Notes: a model not told the origin generated them from the sequence alone. A stretch of DNA of 64,000 nt from Staphylococcus pettenkoferi (GCF_026659735.1 NZ_JANSKK010000005.1:307377-371376); one strand, 5' to 3'; positions 1 through 14,101 are shown, numbered from the stretch's first letter. Numbers and translations: made by a program.

Positions 1-3
1 AAT

Positions 4-2355
4 TTGAGAAAGAGAAAACCACAAGGGAAATTAGATTTCATTCCGAACAAAAATAACAAATACTCTATACGACGTTTCACAGTCGGTACAGCATCTATCT
101 TAATTGGTGCAACACTTGTATTTGGTATCAATAATGATGCGAAAGCGGCTGAAACGAACGATACGCAAAGCAGTATAAGTACGAATGATAACCAAAGTTC
201 GAATGACGATTCTAATAGTTCAACTACATCTCACGATACATCATCACAAGAGACAGCTCATGATGCTCAAGTAAATAACGACGTAAACCAAGATAATTCA
301 TCATCACAGGAATCAAATACTGAAGAAACAACTCAGTCATCTCAAGATGCTAACGAAACTTCACAACCTTCTTCCTCTCAATCACAAACTTCAGATAACC
401 AAACCAATCCTTCAGAAAGTGACGTAGATCAGCCAGCCTCAGATGCTGATGACGTACATAAGTCAGACACTGAACAAGCTACTACTGACGAAGAACCAAC
501 TGATAAAAGTGATACTGACGACGAAACAAGTAATAATGATTCACAAGTGAACGAAACTAAAGACCAAGCTGACGATAATTCAGCTCATGATAACACAGAC
601 GAACAAGGTGCATCAGATTCAAAATTAGAAGATAACGTTTCAGATGACGACACTGCTGATTCTGACAAAGAACAATCAGAAGATGAGGGCAAAGACAAAA
701 CTGATAATAAAGCCAAAGATGAAGCCCAATCTTCAACTGATGACAAATCATCTAAAGCTAGTCACAAAGAAGGACAAGCAGAAAAAGATTCAGATAAAGC
801 ACACACTGACAGCGATAATAAATCTGATGAAAGCCAGTCTGACGACGAAAAATCCGAACAAGACCAAGCTGATGACAAATCTGAAGATAAGTCATCTGAC
901 AAAGAAAGAACATCAGATAAAGAAGATTCAACTCAACCTACAGAAGATAAATCTACATCTGACAATGAAAAATCTGAAACAAAAGATACAAAAGGTTCAG
1001 ATTCTGGCGAGAAAAAAGATAAATTACAATCTAAATTAGACGACACAGATTCTGAAGATAAAGCAGATACTGTTAATGATTACTTGAAAGATCAACTTGG
1101 CGACGAACAAGCGAAGTCTGTGCTTAAAGATGCAGATATTGATTATGACAAAGATTCCAATGCGACAATTTCTGATAAAGTATTGAAATCTGCTTTAATT
1201 CAATTTGCAAATCAAAAAGATAAAGATTCGCCACAAGCGATTCGTCCAGGTTCAGCATTCTTTAGCGCTTATTCAACAGAAGCTGTGACACGTGCAGCGA
1301 AAGATACTAAAGTCGCTAAATCATTAGGTTATGAAAATAACTATACCTTCTCACAAATCATGTTTGATCCAGATAGTCTAGACAGCGATGAGGCTAAGAA
1401 ATCAACAACGATTCCATTTAAAATTCATAGCTATCTAACAGGCGATAATTCTTTAGATAGATATAAAATTGATTTGGATTTAGACTCACGACTAGCAAAA
1501 CACGTTACTAAGATATCAGCTCGTCCAGTAGGGGGAGACAAGCCAGTCGAATTCAAACGACTTAAAGACGAAAATGGTGAACCATCAGACATCTGGGAAG
1601 TGAACTTTATACGTGCGCAAGGTGGTCTCTTCGGTGGTGCTGAGATACTAGCAACTTACACAGCTGAAGATGGTAAGATTGAACTTGATGATTCGATTGA
1701 AAATATTATAAAAGAAGAGAATTTAGATAAAGATAAACTAAACTATCGCGTCTACGTCCGTAATAATGAAACCAATAAAATTATCCGTACAGCAGAAAAT
1801 AGTGGTTACTTCTTAACTGATGTAGACAAAGAATTGACCGATAAAGAAAAAGATATTTCTACTGCTAATAAGGGTTCATTCTTAGGAAGTTCAGGGGCTG
1901 TACAATATGATAAAAATATTGGTGAACACGGTGGTTTAACTGTAGACCAAACAATCATGAAAAATAGTATCTTTGACTATATTTTATATGCTGGTAATAA
2001 ACAATGGACTTATAATTATCAAATCGATAAAGACCTTTTACCATACATTTCAGGAGCCGAACTCCATTTACATGACTACAAAGGGCTAGCAGGATTTGAT
2101 AAAGAGTATCACGAACGTGATAAAGTAGCAGATCTTTCTTTTGATAAAGATGGTAAAGGTTCTATTACAGATAGAAATATGAACAGATTGATTGAATTTA
2201 ACAACTCAAATCCTGAGCCAATCGGTATTCGTATCGTCTTGAAATTCAATCAGAATCCTAACAACATTTTAACTAAAGATGCAGAATACGATGATGATGG
2301 AAATCTCATCCGTGAAACAGAAAGAACTCTTCAACTTCAACGGTTACTTAACTGA
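4..2355 (+). CDS. Bap-like YSIRK surface protein, N-terminal part (frameshifted)
   Basis: This is the N-terminal third of a Bap-type biofilm surface protein. Residues 1-49 form a YSIRK/GS signal peptide ([13 protein letters not shown], hydrophobic core, cut after DAKA/AE), which directs export at the division septum. Residues about 50-350 are an acidic Ser/Asp/Glu/Gln/Lys-rich region. Residues about 355-780 form a folded domain resembling region A/B of Bap (for example [18 protein letters not shown]). The start is TTG at position 4; the other YSIRK gene at 58773 also starts with TTG and has a near-identical signal sequence. The ribosome binding site lies outside the window. The reading frame stops at 2353-2355, but the homologous sequence continues at once in the +1 frame. 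This is therefore half of a broken or phase-variable gene, not a separate gene. Confidence 0.85.
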   Translation: MRKRKPQGKLDFIPNKNNKYSIRRFTVGTASILIGATLVFGINNDAKAAETNDTQSSISTNDNQSSNDDSNSSTTSHDTSSQETAHDAQVNNDVNQDNSSSQESNTEETTQSSQDANETSQPSSSQSQTSDNQTNPSESDVDQPASDADDVHKSDTEQATTDEEPTDKSDTDDETSNNDSQVNETKDQADDNSAHDNTDEQGASDSKLEDNVSDDDTADSDKEQSEDEGKDKTDNKAKDEAQSSTDDKSSKASHKEGQAEKDSDKAHTDSDNKSDESQSDDEKSEQDQADDKSEDKSSDKERTSDKEDSTQPTEDKSTSDNEKSETKDTKGSDSGEKKDKLQSKLDDTDSEDKADTVNDYLKDQLGDEQAKSVLKDADIDYDKDSNATISDKVLKSALIQFANQKDKDSPQAIRPGSAFFSAYSTEAVTRAAKDTKVAKSLGYENNYTFSQIMFDPDSLDSDEAKKSTTIPFKIHSYLTGDNSLDRYKIDLDLDSRLAKHVTKISARPVGGDKPVEFKRLKDENGEPSDIWEVNFIRAQGGLFGGAEILATYTAEDGKIELDDSIENIIKEENLDKDKLNYRVYVRNNETNKIIRTAENSGYFLTDVDKELTDKEKDISTANKGSFLGSSGAVQYDKNIGEHGGLTVDQTIMKNSIFDYILYAGNKQWTYNYQIDKDLLPYISGAELHLHDYKGLAGFDKEYHERDKVADLSFDKDGKGSITDRNMNRLIEFNNSNPEPIGIRIVLKFNQNPNNILTKDAEYDDDGNLIRETERTLQLQRLLN

Positions 2356-5300
2356 CAACAAAGGCAAACTCATCAATAACACACTTGGTACATCAACACT
2401 TGCAATCCAAGACTATGATAGAGATGGCTTACTTGATAACTATGAACGTCAAAACACACATTCTGATCCATTCAACCCTGACACTGATGGTGATGGTAAG
2501 AATGATGGCGACGAAGTAGTGAACTACAAGACATCTCCACTCGTAGGACAACCGAAAGCATCTGATATTACTACAGAAGATACAGTAGTCAGTGGTTCTG
2601 TACCATTGAAAGACGGTGCAGCAACTCAAACTGCGAAGATTATCAATTCTGATGGTGACACAATCGGTACAGGTACAGTGAACGCTGATGGATCATTTAG
2701 CGTCAACATTCCTAAATCACCAGAAGGCACATATACAATTGCGATTGATTCACCTGACTACGAGAACGATGAAACGAATACGTTCAAGATTGTCGACACG
2801 TCTAAAGTACCAGCACCAACAATTAATCCAGTGAGTGATAAAGATAATGACGTGATTGTTAATGGTACAGGTGGCTCTACAGTAACAGTTAGAGATAAAG
2901 ACGGTAATACAGTGGGTACAGTGGAGATTCCTGATGGACAAAGTTCAGGTACGATTCACTTAGATAATCCATTGAAAGCAGGTACAGAATTAACTTCTAC
3001 TGCAAGTAAAAATGGAAAAGAAAGTGATCCTTCAGATACAGTGACAGTTGATGATAAGACTGCGCCAAACCAACCAACAATCGACGATGTAACAACAAAT
3101 AGCACGTCAATCAGTGGACAAGCAGAAGCAGGTTCAACTGTGCACGTAAAATTGCCAAATGGTGACACTATTAATGGTGAAGCAAATGACGAAGGTAAAT
3201 ACTCTATAGATATCCCTGATAATCTTGAACTCAACGGTGGCGACAACATTACGGTTACTTCTGAAGATGACGCAGGTAACATATCTGAGTCAAATAGCAC
3301 GAAAGTTATCAATAAACGTGCACCTGAAGCACCAACAATCAAACCTGTTTCAAGTGAAGATGATTCGCTTACAGGTACAGCGAAAGCAAATACAACTGTA
3401 ACTGTGGAATTCCCTGATGGCTCAACTTTAGATACAAAAGCAGACGATCAAGGCAATTACACAATCGAGCTAGGTGACAAGAAATTAGACGGTCGCGAAA
3501 CATTGAAAGTCACTGCAACAGAAGATGACAATACTTCACCAGCTACAACAACTGTAGTTAAGGACGATACAGCACCTGATGCACCTACAGTAGATGATGT
3601 GGGCAGTGAGGATAAAGTTGTAGAAGGTACAGCTGAACCTAACTCAATCGTTACCGTGCATTTTCCAAATGGTACAACTGTTGAATCACATGCAGGTAAA
3701 GATGGCCGTTATAACGCCGAAATCCCAAGCGATTTGAAACTTAAAGGCGGAGAAAAAATTACGGCTACAGCGAAAGATATTGACGGCAACGTGTCTAAAG
3801 AAGGTTCTACAACAGTAGAAGACCACACTGCACCAGATGCGCCAACAGTCAAAGGTGTGAATAGTACAGATAAAGAAGTAATAGGTACTGCGGAACCAGG
3901 TTCAGAAGTAACGGTTCATTTCCCTGATAATAAAACAGGTACAGCGACTGCAGACGATGATGGTAATTACACTGTGAAGATTCCAAACGACGTCACGCTT
4001 AAAGGCGGCGAGAACATTAATGTGACTGCCAAAGATAAAGACGATAACGTTTCAGAACCTGCGCATACTGTAGTATCAGATAAGACAGCGCCAGATGCAC
4101 CAGAAGTAGGAGATGTGAATAGTAACGATAATACAGTGACTGGTACAGCCGAACCAGGATCAACAGTGAAAGTCACGTTCCCTAATGGTAAAGAATCAGA
4201 AGGTAAAGCTAATGATGAAGGTAACTTCAGTGTAGATATTCCTAAAGATGCTAACCTCAAAGGTGGCGAACAACTGAACGTTGTAGCTGTGGACGATGAT
4301 CACAATACTTCAGCACCAACTTCTGTAACAGTAGGAGATAAGACAGCGCCAGACGCACCAACAGTTGAAGACGTGAATAGTACAGATAAGACAGTCACAG
4401 GCACAGCTGAACCAGGATCAACAGTGAAAGTATCCTTCCCTGGTAATAAGACAGGCACAGCAACAGCAGATGACCAAGGTAATTACACTGTCGATATTCC
4501 AGACGAGGTTGAATTAACTGGGGGCGAAGAGCTCACAGTTACAGCTACAGACAAAGACGACAACGAATCTGAAGCTACTCACGCAACAGTAGAAGATAAA
4601 ACGGCGCCAGATAAGCCTAAAGTCAACAAAGTAACTAGTAATAGTGATAAGGTCACAGGAACTGCTGAGCCAAATTCAGAAGTGACAGTGACATTCCCAG
4701 GTGGACAACAAACGAAAGCCACAGTAGACAAAGATGGTAACTTTACTGCAGGCTTACCAAAAGGTGTCACACTTAAAGGTGACGAAGAACTTCAAGTTAC
4801 TGCTAAAGATGCGAATGGTAATACTTCTGATGCAACTGAAGTAACTGTTAAAGATGAAACAGCACCAGACGTTCCACAAGTGAACGATATCACTACAGAT
4901 AGTAAAAAAGTGACAGGTAGTGCTGAACCAAATTCAACAGTTACAGTTCACTTCCCAGGCAATCAAACAGAAACAGCTACTGCAGATAAAGACGGAAACT
5001 ATACAGTGAATATACCAGATAATGTCGAGTTAAATGGTGATGATGAAATCAGTGTAACTGCTGCAGATAAAGACGGTAATACCTCAGATGCGAAGACAGT
5101 GAAAGTTACTGACACAACAGCGCCGGACAAACCATCTGTTGATGATGTAACAAGTGATAGCAAACACATTACAGGACAAGCTGAGCCAAAATCTACAGTA
5201 ACTGTAACGTTCCCTGACGGTACAACTGCGACAGGTGATACAGATGATAGCGGTCACTATACAGTAGATATTCCTGACACTATTGACCTTCAAGGTGATG

Positions 5301-8300
5301 AAGAACTAAGTGTTACTGCGACAGATAAAGCAGGTAATACTTCTCAAGCAGAGACTAAGACTGTAACAGATACAACAGTGCCAGAGATACCTAAAGTAAA
5401 TGGCGTAACAAGCGCTGACAAACAGATAACAGGAACAGCCGAACCAAATTCACATGTGAAGGTTTCTTTCCCAGATGGTACGACTGCTACAGGTGAGACG
5501 GACAAAGACGGTAATTTCACTGTCGATATTCCAAGCAAAGTAAATCTCAAAGGCGGCGAAGAGTTAACAGTTACAGCTACTGATGCTCATGATAATGAAT
5601 CAACACCTGCGAAACTTCCTGTTTCAGATAAAACTGCGCCAGAGAAACCATCAGTTGAAGGTGTTAATAGTACAGATAAAGAAATTACAGGTAAAGCCGA
5701 AGCGGGATCTGAAGTAACTGTAAAATTCCCAGACGGCACAACATCAACAGGCAAAGCAGATGACGACGGTAACTACACTGTTAAAATTCCTAACGAGGTC
5801 GACTTACAAGGCGGAGAAGAACTTGAAGTAACAGCGACAGACCAAGCAGGTAATACTTCAGATAAGACAACAACAACTGTAGCGGACAAGACAGCTCCAG
5901 ACGCGCCAACAGCTGAAGACGTAAATAGTGAAGATGACGCCATTACAGGTAAAGCCGAAGCAGGATCTGACGTAACAGTTCGCTTCCCAGATGGCACAAC
6001 ATCAACAGGCAAAGCAGATGACAATGGCAACTATACTGTTGAAATTCCTGACAAAGTTGATCTTCAAGGTGGCGAAGAACTTGAAGTGACTGCGAAAGAT
6101 AAAGCAGGTAATACTTCAGATAAGACAACAACAACTGTAGCGGATAAAACAGCACCGGATGCGCCAACGGCGAGCGATGTCACTAGCGAAGATGACGCCA
6201 TTACAGGTAAAGCCGAGCCAGGTTCAGAGGTGACTGTAAATATCCCAGGTCATGATCCAATCACAGGAACAGCTGACGATGAGGGTAACTACAACATTGA
6301 CTTACCGAAAGATCTTCAAGGTGGAGAAGAAATCACAGTAACTGCCAAAGATAAAGACGGTAACGTTTCTGGAGAAACTAAGAAAACAGTTTCAGATAAG
6401 ACAGCACCATCTAAACCATCAGTAGAAGGTGTAAACAGTACTGATAAAGAGGTTACAGGTAAGGCAGAACCAGGTTCCGAAGTAACAGTTCACTTCCCAG
6501 ATGGCACAACGTCAACAGGCAAAGCAGATGACGAAGGCAACTATACTGTTGAAATTCCTGACAAAGTAGACCTCAAAGGTGGAGAAGAACTCGAAGTAAC
6601 AGCGACAGACCAAGCAGGTAACATATCAGGCAAGACAACAACAACTGTAGCGGATAAAACAGCACCGGATGCGCCAACGGCGAGCGACGTTACTAGTGAA
6701 GATGACGCAATTACAGGAAAAGCAGAGCCAGGATCAGAAGTGACTGTTAATATTCCAGGTCATGACCCGATCACAGGTAAAGCCGACAAAGATGGTAACT
6801 ACAACATCGACTTGCCTAAGGACCTTCAAGGTGGAGAAGAAATCACAGTTACAGCCAAAGATAAAGATGGTAATGTATCTGGAGAAACTAAGAAAGCAGT
6901 TTCAGATAAAACAGCGCCTAACAAACCATCAGTTGAAGGCGTAAATAGTACTGATAAAGAGATTATAGGTAAGGCAGAACCAGGATCAGAAGTAACTGTA
7001 AAATTCCCAGGAAATAAAACAGGTACAGCTACTGCGGATGACGACGGTAACTACACTGTTAAAATTCCTGACGAGGTCGACTTACAAGGCGGAGAAGAAC
7101 TTGAAGTCACTGCGACAGATAAAGCAGGTAACACATCAGACAAAGCGACAACAACAGTAGCGGACAAGACAGCCCCAGACGCGCCAACGGCTGACGATGT
7201 AAATAGTGAAGACGACGCTATTAAAGGTAAAGCAGAGCCAGGCTCTGAAGTTACAGTAAATATCCCAGGTCACGATCCAATCACAGGAACAGCAGATGAT
7301 AATGGTAATTACAGTATCGATTTACCAAAAGACCTCCAAGGTGGAGAAGAAATCACAGTTACAGCTAAAGATAAAGACGGCAACGTATCAGGCGAAACTA
7401 AGAAAACAGTAACTGACGCAACAGCACCAGAAAAACCATCGGTTAAAGGTGTCAACAGTACAGATAAAGAAGTGACTGGCACAGCAGAGCCAGGTTCCGA
7501 AGTGACTGTTCACTTCCCAGGAAATAGAACAGGTACAGCTACTGCGGATGACGACGGTAACTACACTGTTAAAATTCCTGACGAGATCGACTTACAAGGT
7601 GGAGAAGAACTTGAAGTGACTGCGAAAGATAAAGCAGGTAATACTTCAGATAAAGCGACAACAACAGTAGCTGACAAGACAGCACCAGATGCGCCAACGG
7701 CTGACGATGTAAATAGTGAAGACGACGCTATTAAAGGTAAAGCTGAACCAGGCTCAGAGGTAACAGTTAATATTCCTGGACATGACCCAATTAAAGGTAC
7801 TACGGATCAAGACGGAAACTACAGCATCGACTTACCTAAGGACCTTCAAGGTGGGGAAGAAATCACTGTTACGGCCAAGGATAAAGACGGTAACGTTTCT
7901 GGAGAAACTAAGAAAACAGTTTCAGATAAAACAGCACCAGACAAACCGTCAGTTAACGGTGTAAATAGCACGGATAAAGTAGTGACTGGTCAAGCAGAAC
8001 CAGGTTCCGAAGTAACTGTTAAGTTCTCAGATGGCACAACATCAACAGGCAAAGCAGACAAAGATGGTAATTACACAGTGGAAATCCCAGAAACTGTAGA
8101 CCTTCAAGGTGGCGAAGAACTCGAAGTAACTGCGATAGATAAAGCAGGTAACACATCAGACAAAGCGACAACAACAGTGGCAGATAAAACAGCACCAGAT
8201 GCGCCAACGGCTGAGGATGTAAATAGTGAAGATGACGCTATTAAAGGTAAAGCCGAACCAGGTTCAGAGGTAACAGTTAATATTCCTGGTCATGATCCAA

Positions 8301-10333
8301 TCACAGGAACAGCTGACGATGACGGTAACTACAGCATCGACTTACCTAAGGACCTTCAAGGTGGGGAAGAAATCACTATTACGGCCAAGGATAAAGACGG
8401 TAACGTTTCTGGAGAAACTAAGAAAACAGTTTCAGATAAAACAGCACCAGACAAACCGTCAGTTAACGGTGTAAATAGCACGGATAAAGTAGTGACTGGT
8501 CAAGCAGAACCAGGTTCCGAAGTAACTGTTAAGTTCTCAGATGGCACAACATCAACAGGCAAAGCAGACAAAGATGGTAATTACACAGTGGAAATCCCAG
8601 AAACTGTAGACCTTCAAGGTGGCGAAGAACTCGAAGTAACTGCGAAAGACAAAGCAGGCAACACTTCAGACAAAGCGACAACAACAGTATCCGACAAGAC
8701 AGCCCCAGACGCGCCAACAGCAGATGAGATTACAAGCGAAAATCCATCAGTTAAAGGTAAGGCAGAACCAGGCTCAACGATTACTGTAAACATTCCAGGC
8801 CACGACTCAATCACAGGAACAGCAGACGACAATGGTAATTACGAAATCGACTTACCGAAAGATTTACAAGGCGGCGAAGAAGTAACAATTACAGCCACTG
8901 ATAAAGATGGCAACGTATCAGGTGAAACTAAACAAACTGTTAAAGATACAACAGCGCCTAACACGCCAACAATTAACGATGTAACTAGTAGCGATAATTC
9001 AGTATCTGGTACAGCAGAGCCAGGTTCAACAGTAACGCTTCCTGATGGCACAAGAGTCACTGGAACGGCAGATGATAATGGTAATTACACAATCGAGTTA
9101 CCTAAGACACTAAAAGGTGGCGAAGAGCTCGAAGTGACTGCAACAGATCAAGCAGGCAACACTTCAAAAGCAGCTAAAACCACTGTAACTGATACGACAG
9201 CACCTACTGAGCCAACAGTAAATGGCGTAAACAGTACGGATAAAGAAATCACTGGTCAAGCAGAACCAGGTTCAACAGTGACAGTGACGTTCCCAGATGG
9301 TACAACAGCCACTGGTAAAGCGGATGACAATGGTAACTATACTATTGAAATTCCTGCTAACGTTAAACTTAATGGCGGGGAAACAATATCAGTAACTGCG
9401 ACAGATCAAGATGGAAACACTTCTAATCCAACATCTGTAACAGTAGCGGACACAACAGCGCCAACAGCACCATCTATTAATGATATCCATCACGGAGATA
9501 CTCAAATTTCTGGTACAGCAGAGCCAGGCTCAACAGTGACAGTAACGTTCCCAGATGGCACAACTGCTACAGGAACAGCAGATGATCAAGGACACTACCT
9601 CATTGATGTTCCAAGCAATGTGAACTTGAAGCCAGGTGACACAATAACTGTTACAGCAACAGACGAAGACGGTAACACATCAGATTCAGCTGAAGTAACA
9701 GTTCAAGAAGGTAACAATGTGGATCCAGGCAATAATGGCTCAGGAGAACAACCTGTAGATCCAGGTAACAATGGTTCAGATGACCAACCTGCAGACCCAT
9801 CAACAAACAACGGTGGTAATAACAATAATGGTTCTAATAACGGCAATCCTTCAGCTGGTAACAATACAGATCAACCAGCCCATCATAACAACACTGGTTC
9901 TAACTCAGCGAACGCTAACCAACCAACAACACCAGCAGTAAATCCAATTGGTCAACATGATCACGGTATTTCTGGTCAGGACGCTACACCAGGAAACACA
10001 ATCATCGCGACGTTCCCAGACGGTTCAACTGCTACGACAACAGTGAATAATGATGGAACTTGGAATATCACTGTACCAGCAAACACGCATTTTAATAATG
10101 GTGACACTGTACAAGTGGTTGAACAAGATGCAAGTGGTCATACTTCAAATACCACATCAGTAGTTGTGGGAGATAACCACGTAGCTCAAGGTAACGATCA
10201 AGATAAGGCCGATTTACCTGATACAGGTAACAGCGAATCTAACAAAGGTACAATCTTTGGCACATTATTCGCAGCACTTGGCGCGATCTTCTTATTCGGT
10301 AGACGTCGTAAAGATAAGAAAGATGAAGAATAA
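2279..10333 (+). CDS. Bap-like surface protein, repeat region and LPDTG anchor (downstream part of the frameshifted gene)
   Basis: This continues the protein that begins at position 4. True homologous coding in this frame begins about 2340 ([12 protein letters not shown]); the residues before that are out of frame. A Ca-binding segment follows ([12 protein letters not shown] and [16 protein letters not shown]-hand or thrombospondin-3-like). Then come about 26 Ig-like modules of 84-87 residues starting with variants of TAPDAPTV, an Asn/Gly-rich spacer, and one last degenerate module. The sorting signal is LPDTG, a hydrophobic helix and the tail [11 protein letters not shown], so sortase A would anchor it to peptidoglycan. 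Skipping one A in the run near 2323 joins the frames as ETEELFNFNG and would give about 3,440 residues. In the family these proteins drive biofilm formation and Ca-dependent amyloid-like aggregation; here that role is inferred from architecture. Confidence 0.85.
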   Translation: MQNTMMMEISSVKQKELFNFNGYLTDNKGKLINNTLGTSTLAIQDYDRDGLLDNYERQNTHSDPFNPDTDGDGKNDGDEVVNYKTSPLVGQPKASDITTEDTVVSGSVPLKDGAATQTAKIINSDGDTIGTGTVNADGSFSVNIPKSPEGTYTIAIDSPDYENDETNTFKIVDTSKVPAPTINPVSDKDNDVIVNGTGGSTVTVRDKDGNTVGTVEIPDGQSSGTIHLDNPLKAGTELTSTASKNGKESDPSDTVTVDDKTAPNQPTIDDVTTNSTSISGQAEAGSTVHVKLPNGDTINGEANDEGKYSIDIPDNLELNGGDNITVTSEDDAGNISESNSTKVINKRAPEAPTIKPVSSEDDSLTGTAKANTTVTVEFPDGSTLDTKADDQGNYTIELGDKKLDGRETLKVTATEDDNTSPATTTVVKDDTAPDAPTVDDVGSEDKVVEGTAEPNSIVTVHFPNGTTVESHAGKDGRYNAEIPSDLKLKGGEKITATAKDIDGNVSKEGSTTVEDHTAPDAPTVKGVNSTDKEVIGTAEPGSEVTVHFPDNKTGTATADDDGNYTVKIPNDVTLKGGENINVTAKDKDDNVSEPAHTVVSDKTAPDAPEVGDVNSNDNTVTGTAEPGSTVKVTFPNGKESEGKANDEGNFSVDIPKDANLKGGEQLNVVAVDDDHNTSAPTSVTVGDKTAPDAPTVEDVNSTDKTVTGTAEPGSTVKVSFPGNKTGTATADDQGNYTVDIPDEVELTGGEELTVTATDKDDNESEATHATVEDKTAPDKPKVNKVTSNSDKVTGTAEPNSEVTVTFPGGQQTKATVDKDGNFTAGLPKGVTLKGDEELQVTAKDANGNTSDATEVTVKDETAPDVPQVNDITTDSKKVTGSAEPNSTVTVHFPGNQTETATADKDGNYTVNIPDNVELNGDDEISVTAADKDGNTSDAKTVKVTDTTAPDKPSVDDVTSDSKHITGQAEPKSTVTVTFPDGTTATGDTDDSGHYTVDIPDTIDLQGDEELSVTATDKAGNTSQAETKTVTDTTVPEIPKVNGVTSADKQITGTAEPNSHVKVSFPDGTTATGETDKDGNFTVDIPSKVNLKGGEELTVTATDAHDNESTPAKLPVSDKTAPEKPSVEGVNSTDKEITGKAEAGSEVTVKFPDGTTSTGKADDDGNYTVKIPNEVDLQGGEELEVTATDQAGNTSDKTTTTVADKTAPDAPTAEDVNSEDDAITGKAEAGSDVTVRFPDGTTSTGKADDNGNYTVEIPDKVDLQGGEELEVTAKDKAGNTSDKTTTTVADKTAPDAPTASDVTSEDDAITGKAEPGSEVTVNIPGHDPITGTADDEGNYNIDLPKDLQGGEEITVTAKDKDGNVSGETKKTVSDKTAPSKPSVEGVNSTDKEVTGKAEPGSEVTVHFPDGTTSTGKADDEGNYTVEIPDKVDLKGGEELEVTATDQAGNISGKTTTTVADKTAPDAPTASDVTSEDDAITGKAEPGSEVTVNIPGHDPITGKADKDGNYNIDLPKDLQGGEEITVTAKDKDGNVSGETKKAVSDKTAPNKPSVEGVNSTDKEIIGKAEPGSEVTVKFPGNKTGTATADDDGNYTVKIPDEVDLQGGEELEVTATDKAGNTSDKATTTVADKTAPDAPTADDVNSEDDAIKGKAEPGSEVTVNIPGHDPITGTADDNGNYSIDLPKDLQGGEEITVTAKDKDGNVSGETKKTVTDATAPEKPSVKGVNSTDKEVTGTAEPGSEVTVHFPGNRTGTATADDDGNYTVKIPDEIDLQGGEELEVTAKDKAGNTSDKATTTVADKTAPDAPTADDVNSEDDAIKGKAEPGSEVTVNIPGHDPIKGTTDQDGNYSIDLPKDLQGGEEITVTAKDKDGNVSGETKKTVSDKTAPDKPSVNGVNSTDKVVTGQAEPGSEVTVKFSDGTTSTGKADKDGNYTVEIPETVDLQGGEELEVTAIDKAGNTSDKATTTVADKTAPDAPTAEDVNSEDDAIKGKAEPGSEVTVNIPGHDPITGTADDDGNYSIDLPKDLQGGEEITITAKDKDGNVSGETKKTVSDKTAPDKPSVNGVNSTDKVVTGQAEPGSEVTVKFSDGTTSTGKADKDGNYTVEIPETVDLQGGEELEVTAKDKAGNTSDKATTTVSDKTAPDAPTADEITSENPSVKGKAEPGSTITVNIPGHDSITGTADDNGNYEIDLPKDLQGGEEVTITATDKDGNVSGETKQTVKDTTAPNTPTINDVTSSDNSVSGTAEPGSTVTLPDGTRVTGTADDNGNYTIELPKTLKGGEELEVTATDQAGNTSKAAKTTVTDTTAPTEPTVNGVNSTDKEITGQAEPGSTVTVTFPDGTTATGKADDNGNYTIEIPANVKLNGGETISVTATDQDGNTSNPTSVTVADTTAPTAPSINDIHHGDTQISGTAEPGSTVTVTFPDGTTATGTADDQGHYLIDVPSNVNLKPGDTITVTATDEDGNTSDSAEVTVQEGNNVDPGNNGSGEQPVDPGNNGSDDQPADPSTNNGGNNNNGSNNGNPSAGNNTDQPAHHNNTGSNSANANQPTTPAVNPIGQHDHGISGQDATPGNTIIATFPDGSTATTTVNNDGTWNITVPANTHFNNGDTVQVVEQDASGHTSNTTSVVVGDNHVAQGNDQDKADLPDTGNSESNKGTIFGTLFAALGAIFLFGRRRKDKKDEE
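3052..9711 (+). repeat. tandem Ig-like module array of the Bap-like protein
   Basis: About 26 modules of roughly 252-261 bp lie in tandem. From about 5640 to 8700 two module types mostly alternate. Type A has 86 residues with FPDGTTSTG and [13 protein letters not shown]. Type B has 84 residues with [10 protein letters not shown] and [15 protein letters not shown]. The true repeat unit there is a 510-bp dimer. The copies at about 7821-8134 and 8331-8644 are almost identical in DNA, which points to recent duplication or gene conversion. Confidence 0.9.
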
Positions 10334-10371
10334 GCCAAAGAGATAATTAAATATCTTACTTGAATTTTTAT

Positions 10372-10412
10372 AGCTGTCAGCAAGTCTTTAGGATTTGCTG
10401 GCAGTTTCTTTG
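10372..10412 (+). terminator. Rho-independent terminator after the Bap-like gene
   Basis: CTGTCAGCAAG pairs with TTTGCTGGCAG across a short loop and is followed by TTTCTTTG. It lies 40 bp after the stop codon. Confidence 0.7.
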
Positions 10413-10488
10413 TTATTTTTAAAATGGCTCAACTAAGGGCAGTGAGAAATACTAAAAAGGATTACAAAATGATACATAAAGATAGAAA

Positions 10489-10511
10489 AATTTCGGCAGA
10501 ATTCCGAAGCG
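10489..10511 (-). terminator. weak terminator after panC
   Basis: Read on the minus strand, TTCGG pairs with CCGAA and is followed by ATTTTTC. It lies about 20 bp after the panC stop. The stem is only 5-6 bp, so the call is tentative. Confidence 0.4.
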
Positions 10512-10530
10512 TGGAACCCTGCCTATAGTT

Positions 10531-12184
<1,654 letters not shown>

Positions 12185-12206
12185 TTTAAGCCCTCCCCAT
12201 ATTTGT

Positions 12207-12225
12207 TATACTTACCATTAGTATA
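12207..12225. promoter_or_regulatory. mirror-image -10 boxes between panB and panE
   Basis: TATACTTACCATTAGTATA reads as TATACT from both strands, so the two divergent genes may share one short promoter core. A second inverted pair, TTACC/GGTAA (12212-12216 and 12226-12230), overlaps it. The -35 boxes are weak on both sides, so the assignment is tentative. Confidence 0.4.
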
Positions 12226-12254
12226 GGTAATTTTATAAGGAAAGGAAAGTTGAG

Positions 12255-13109
12255 ATGACTCGATACGGAGTAGTAGGACCAGGTGCGGTAGGGACAACAA
12301 TTGCGTATGAACTTTCCCAAGCTGGTAAGGAGGTTCAGTTGCTTGGCCGTTCAGATAAAAGTGTTGAATATGACCCGGGGAATAATCAGTCACGTACTTC
12401 ACTTGGAGTAACGGATATTAAGAAAGTAGAAGCTCCCTTTGATATACTATTTGTCGCAGTAAAAGCGCATCAATTGGATGCTGTAATGCATGATCTTGAA
12501 CAACTAATAGATGAAAATGGCATTGTTATCTTAACCCAGAACGGTTATCGAAACTTGAGTTGTTTGCCTCTCAAGCACGTTTATCAAGCGGTGGTGTATA
12601 TCAGTGGACAGAAAGATGGTAATACAGTCACGCATTTTCGAGACGAAATCTTACATCTACAAAGAGATGCGCGTACCCATCAGTTGAAACATGAGCTTGA
12701 TGGAAGTGGATTGCATATAGAACTTGAAGACAATATTGAAACGACTATTTGGTATAAATTATTGGTAAATCTAGGTATCAATTCAGTAACTGCTTTAGGT
12801 AACGATACGGCGCGCGTGTTAAAAGTAAATGGGATGCGTGAATTAGTTAGAAATTTAATTAACGATGGCCTCCAAGTTGCGCAGGCAGAAAGCATTCAAT
12901 TTGAAACAAAGCTCATTGACGACATAATGCGTATTTACGACGGCTACCCTGACGAAATGGGTACAAGCATGTATTACGATATCAAGGATAGAAAGACACT
13001 TGAAGTCGACTACATTCAGGGTTATATCTATGAAAAGGCGCGAATTCATAACCTCAATACACCATACTTAGATACGATTTATACATTGTTATTAGCGCAT
13101 CAGGTTTAA
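12255..13109 (+). CDS. panE: 2-dehydropantoate 2-reductase
   Basis: PanE (ApbA family) reduces ketopantoate to pantoate with NADPH, the step between PanB and PanC. The 284-residue protein begins with a Rossmann motif, GPGAVGTTIAYEL (residues 8-20). The C-terminal helical domain of the family (WYKLLVNLGINSVTAL, EMGTSMYYDIKDRKTLEVDYIQG) is present, with the conserved Lys-Asn region. ATG at 12255 follows AAGGAAAG. Its divergent position from panB fits the role. Confidence 0.9.
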   Translation: MTRYGVVGPGAVGTTIAYELSQAGKEVQLLGRSDKSVEYDPGNNQSRTSLGVTDIKKVEAPFDILFVAVKAHQLDAVMHDLEQLIDENGIVILTQNGYRNLSCLPLKHVYQAVVYISGQKDGNTVTHFRDEILHLQRDARTHQLKHELDGSGLHIELEDNIETTIWYKLLVNLGINSVTALGNDTARVLKVNGMRELVRNLINDGLQVAQAESIQFETKLIDDIMRIYDGYPDEMGTSMYYDIKDRKTLEVDYIQGYIYEKARIHNLNTPYLDTIYTLLLAHQV

Positions 13110-13130
13110 TATTATCGTGATTGTCATGTA

Positions 13131-13157
13131 TGATAGTTTTTAAGAAAAACTATCATT
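13131..13157 (+). terminator. perfect 12-bp hairpin after panE
   Basis: ATGATAGTTTTT and AAAAACTATCAT form a perfect inverted repeat with a 3-base loop, 22 bp after the panE stop. There is no T-run beyond the stem, so termination is likely but not certain. Confidence 0.55.
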
Positions 13158-13249
13158 AAGTATAAAATTCTAAAAGTAATTATTTATAATATTGAAATGG
13201 TAAATTTTTTATTATAATCTAAGTATGACAGAGTAAAGGAGTGAACGAG

Positions 13250-13819
13250 ATGAATCGGACAACTGTTAGAACTTTAGCATGGATTGGAAATGGTCTAAAA
13301 ATATTAGCGCTTATTCTTTTGATACTCTTTTGGATATTTATTAATTTTACTTCAATGTTTAGTGCAAGTGTAATGGATGATGAAGATGCTGTAGCTTTAT
13401 TAGTTTTTAATTTCTTTTTAGTCATTGGATTTGTCTTCTTCATTATAAGTTTAGTCGTTAGTATTCTTGCTACAGTGTGGATAGGCAAGAAAGATAAGCC
13501 AGCTGGAATAATGTTGATTGTTATTGGTGGTTTGAGTTTATTAAGTTCAGCTGTTATTACCGGAGCGCTTTGGCTTATATCAGGTATTCTATTACTTGTT
13601 ATGCTTAACGATGAAAAGAACAATTTATATCACGAACAAACTCAACAGTCGTATGCTAACGCTCAGTATTCAAGTACAGTACATGAAAATAGTACTACAA
13701 AAGGAAATCAAACTTCTCAACCCAATCAAGATGAAGATGAAAGTGAAAGTACTTCGACTTTTTCTCCTAAAAAAAGTGAAGAAGATAATCAACAAGATGA
13801 TCAACCTTACAAGTTTTAA
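13250..13819 (+). CDS. DUF4064 family membrane protein
   Basis: A membrane protein of 189 residues with four hydrophobic segments (about residues 10-30, 45-75, 80-105 and 110-120) and a hydrophilic Gln/Ser/Glu-rich C-terminal tail of about 65 residues. It resembles the staphylococcal DUF4064 family and is a clear paralogue of the gene at 57523 (both begin M-x-RT-x-LSWIG-like). I chose ATG 13250 rather than the GTG at 13241 because AAAGGAG overlaps the GTG and sits well before the ATG. The function is unknown. It is monocistronic, with a terminator behind it. Confidence 0.75.
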   Translation: MNRTTVRTLAWIGNGLKILALILLILFWIFINFTSMFSASVMDDEDAVALLVFNFFLVIGFVFFIISLVVSILATVWIGKKDKPAGIMLIVIGGLSLLSSAVITGALWLISGILLLVMLNDEKNNLYHEQTQQSYANAQYSSTVHENSTTKGNQTSQPNQDEDESESTSTFSPKKSEEDNQQDDQPYKF

Positions 13820-13838
13820 ATTGAATCATCTAATAGGT

Positions 13839-13872
13839 AAGTCTGCGGGTAGTCTAACTCGCAGGCTTTTTT
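13839..13872 (+). terminator. Rho-independent terminator
   Basis: AAGTCTGCG pairs with CGCAGGCTT (one G-T pair) and is followed by TTTTTT. Confidence 0.85.
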
Positions 13873-13995
13873 ACTAAGGAGAAAAGTAACTCAGCTCTAT
13901 AGGTGTAAAATTCTACAAATTATTTTGAAAGGCGAGATTGCAACGATTAGGGAAAATAAAGAGACGCTATCGATTAGTAATTTTCAGAAAAAAGC

Positions 13996-14037
13996 TTGAC
14001 TTACTATTAAAAAATAGTTACCTTATTAACATATAAT
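13996..14037 (+). promoter_or_regulatory. putative promoter/operator of the cys operon
   Basis: TTGACT (13996-14001) resembles a -35 box. Directly after it is a perfect inverted repeat, ACTATT-AAAA-AATAGT (14003-14018), and a TATAAT occurs at 14032-14037. The TATAAT is too far from the TTGACT for a single standard promoter. The palindrome is placed like an operator. CymR control of cys genes is known in staphylococci, but I cannot confirm its site here. Confidence 0.35.
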
Positions 14038-14101
14038 TCCGACAAAGTTGATAAGAGTTGGATGGAATAGGTCTCGTAATGTTAGGGGGTAACATTATAA
14101 T

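Noticed and set aside
644..1039. 131-codon open frame inside the Bap-like N-terminus
   Set aside because: It is a shadow of the Asp/Ser-rich region in another frame, Lys/Asn/Leu-rich and without a ribosome binding site.
2429..9060. Many minus-strand open frames of 60-128 codons across the Ig-module array
   Set aside because: They recur with the repeat period and are antisense by-products of the coding repeats.
14036..14068. ATTCC/GGAAT inverted pair before cysH as a CymR site
   Set aside because: The half-sites are short and 23 bp apart; I could not match a CymR consensus with confidence.
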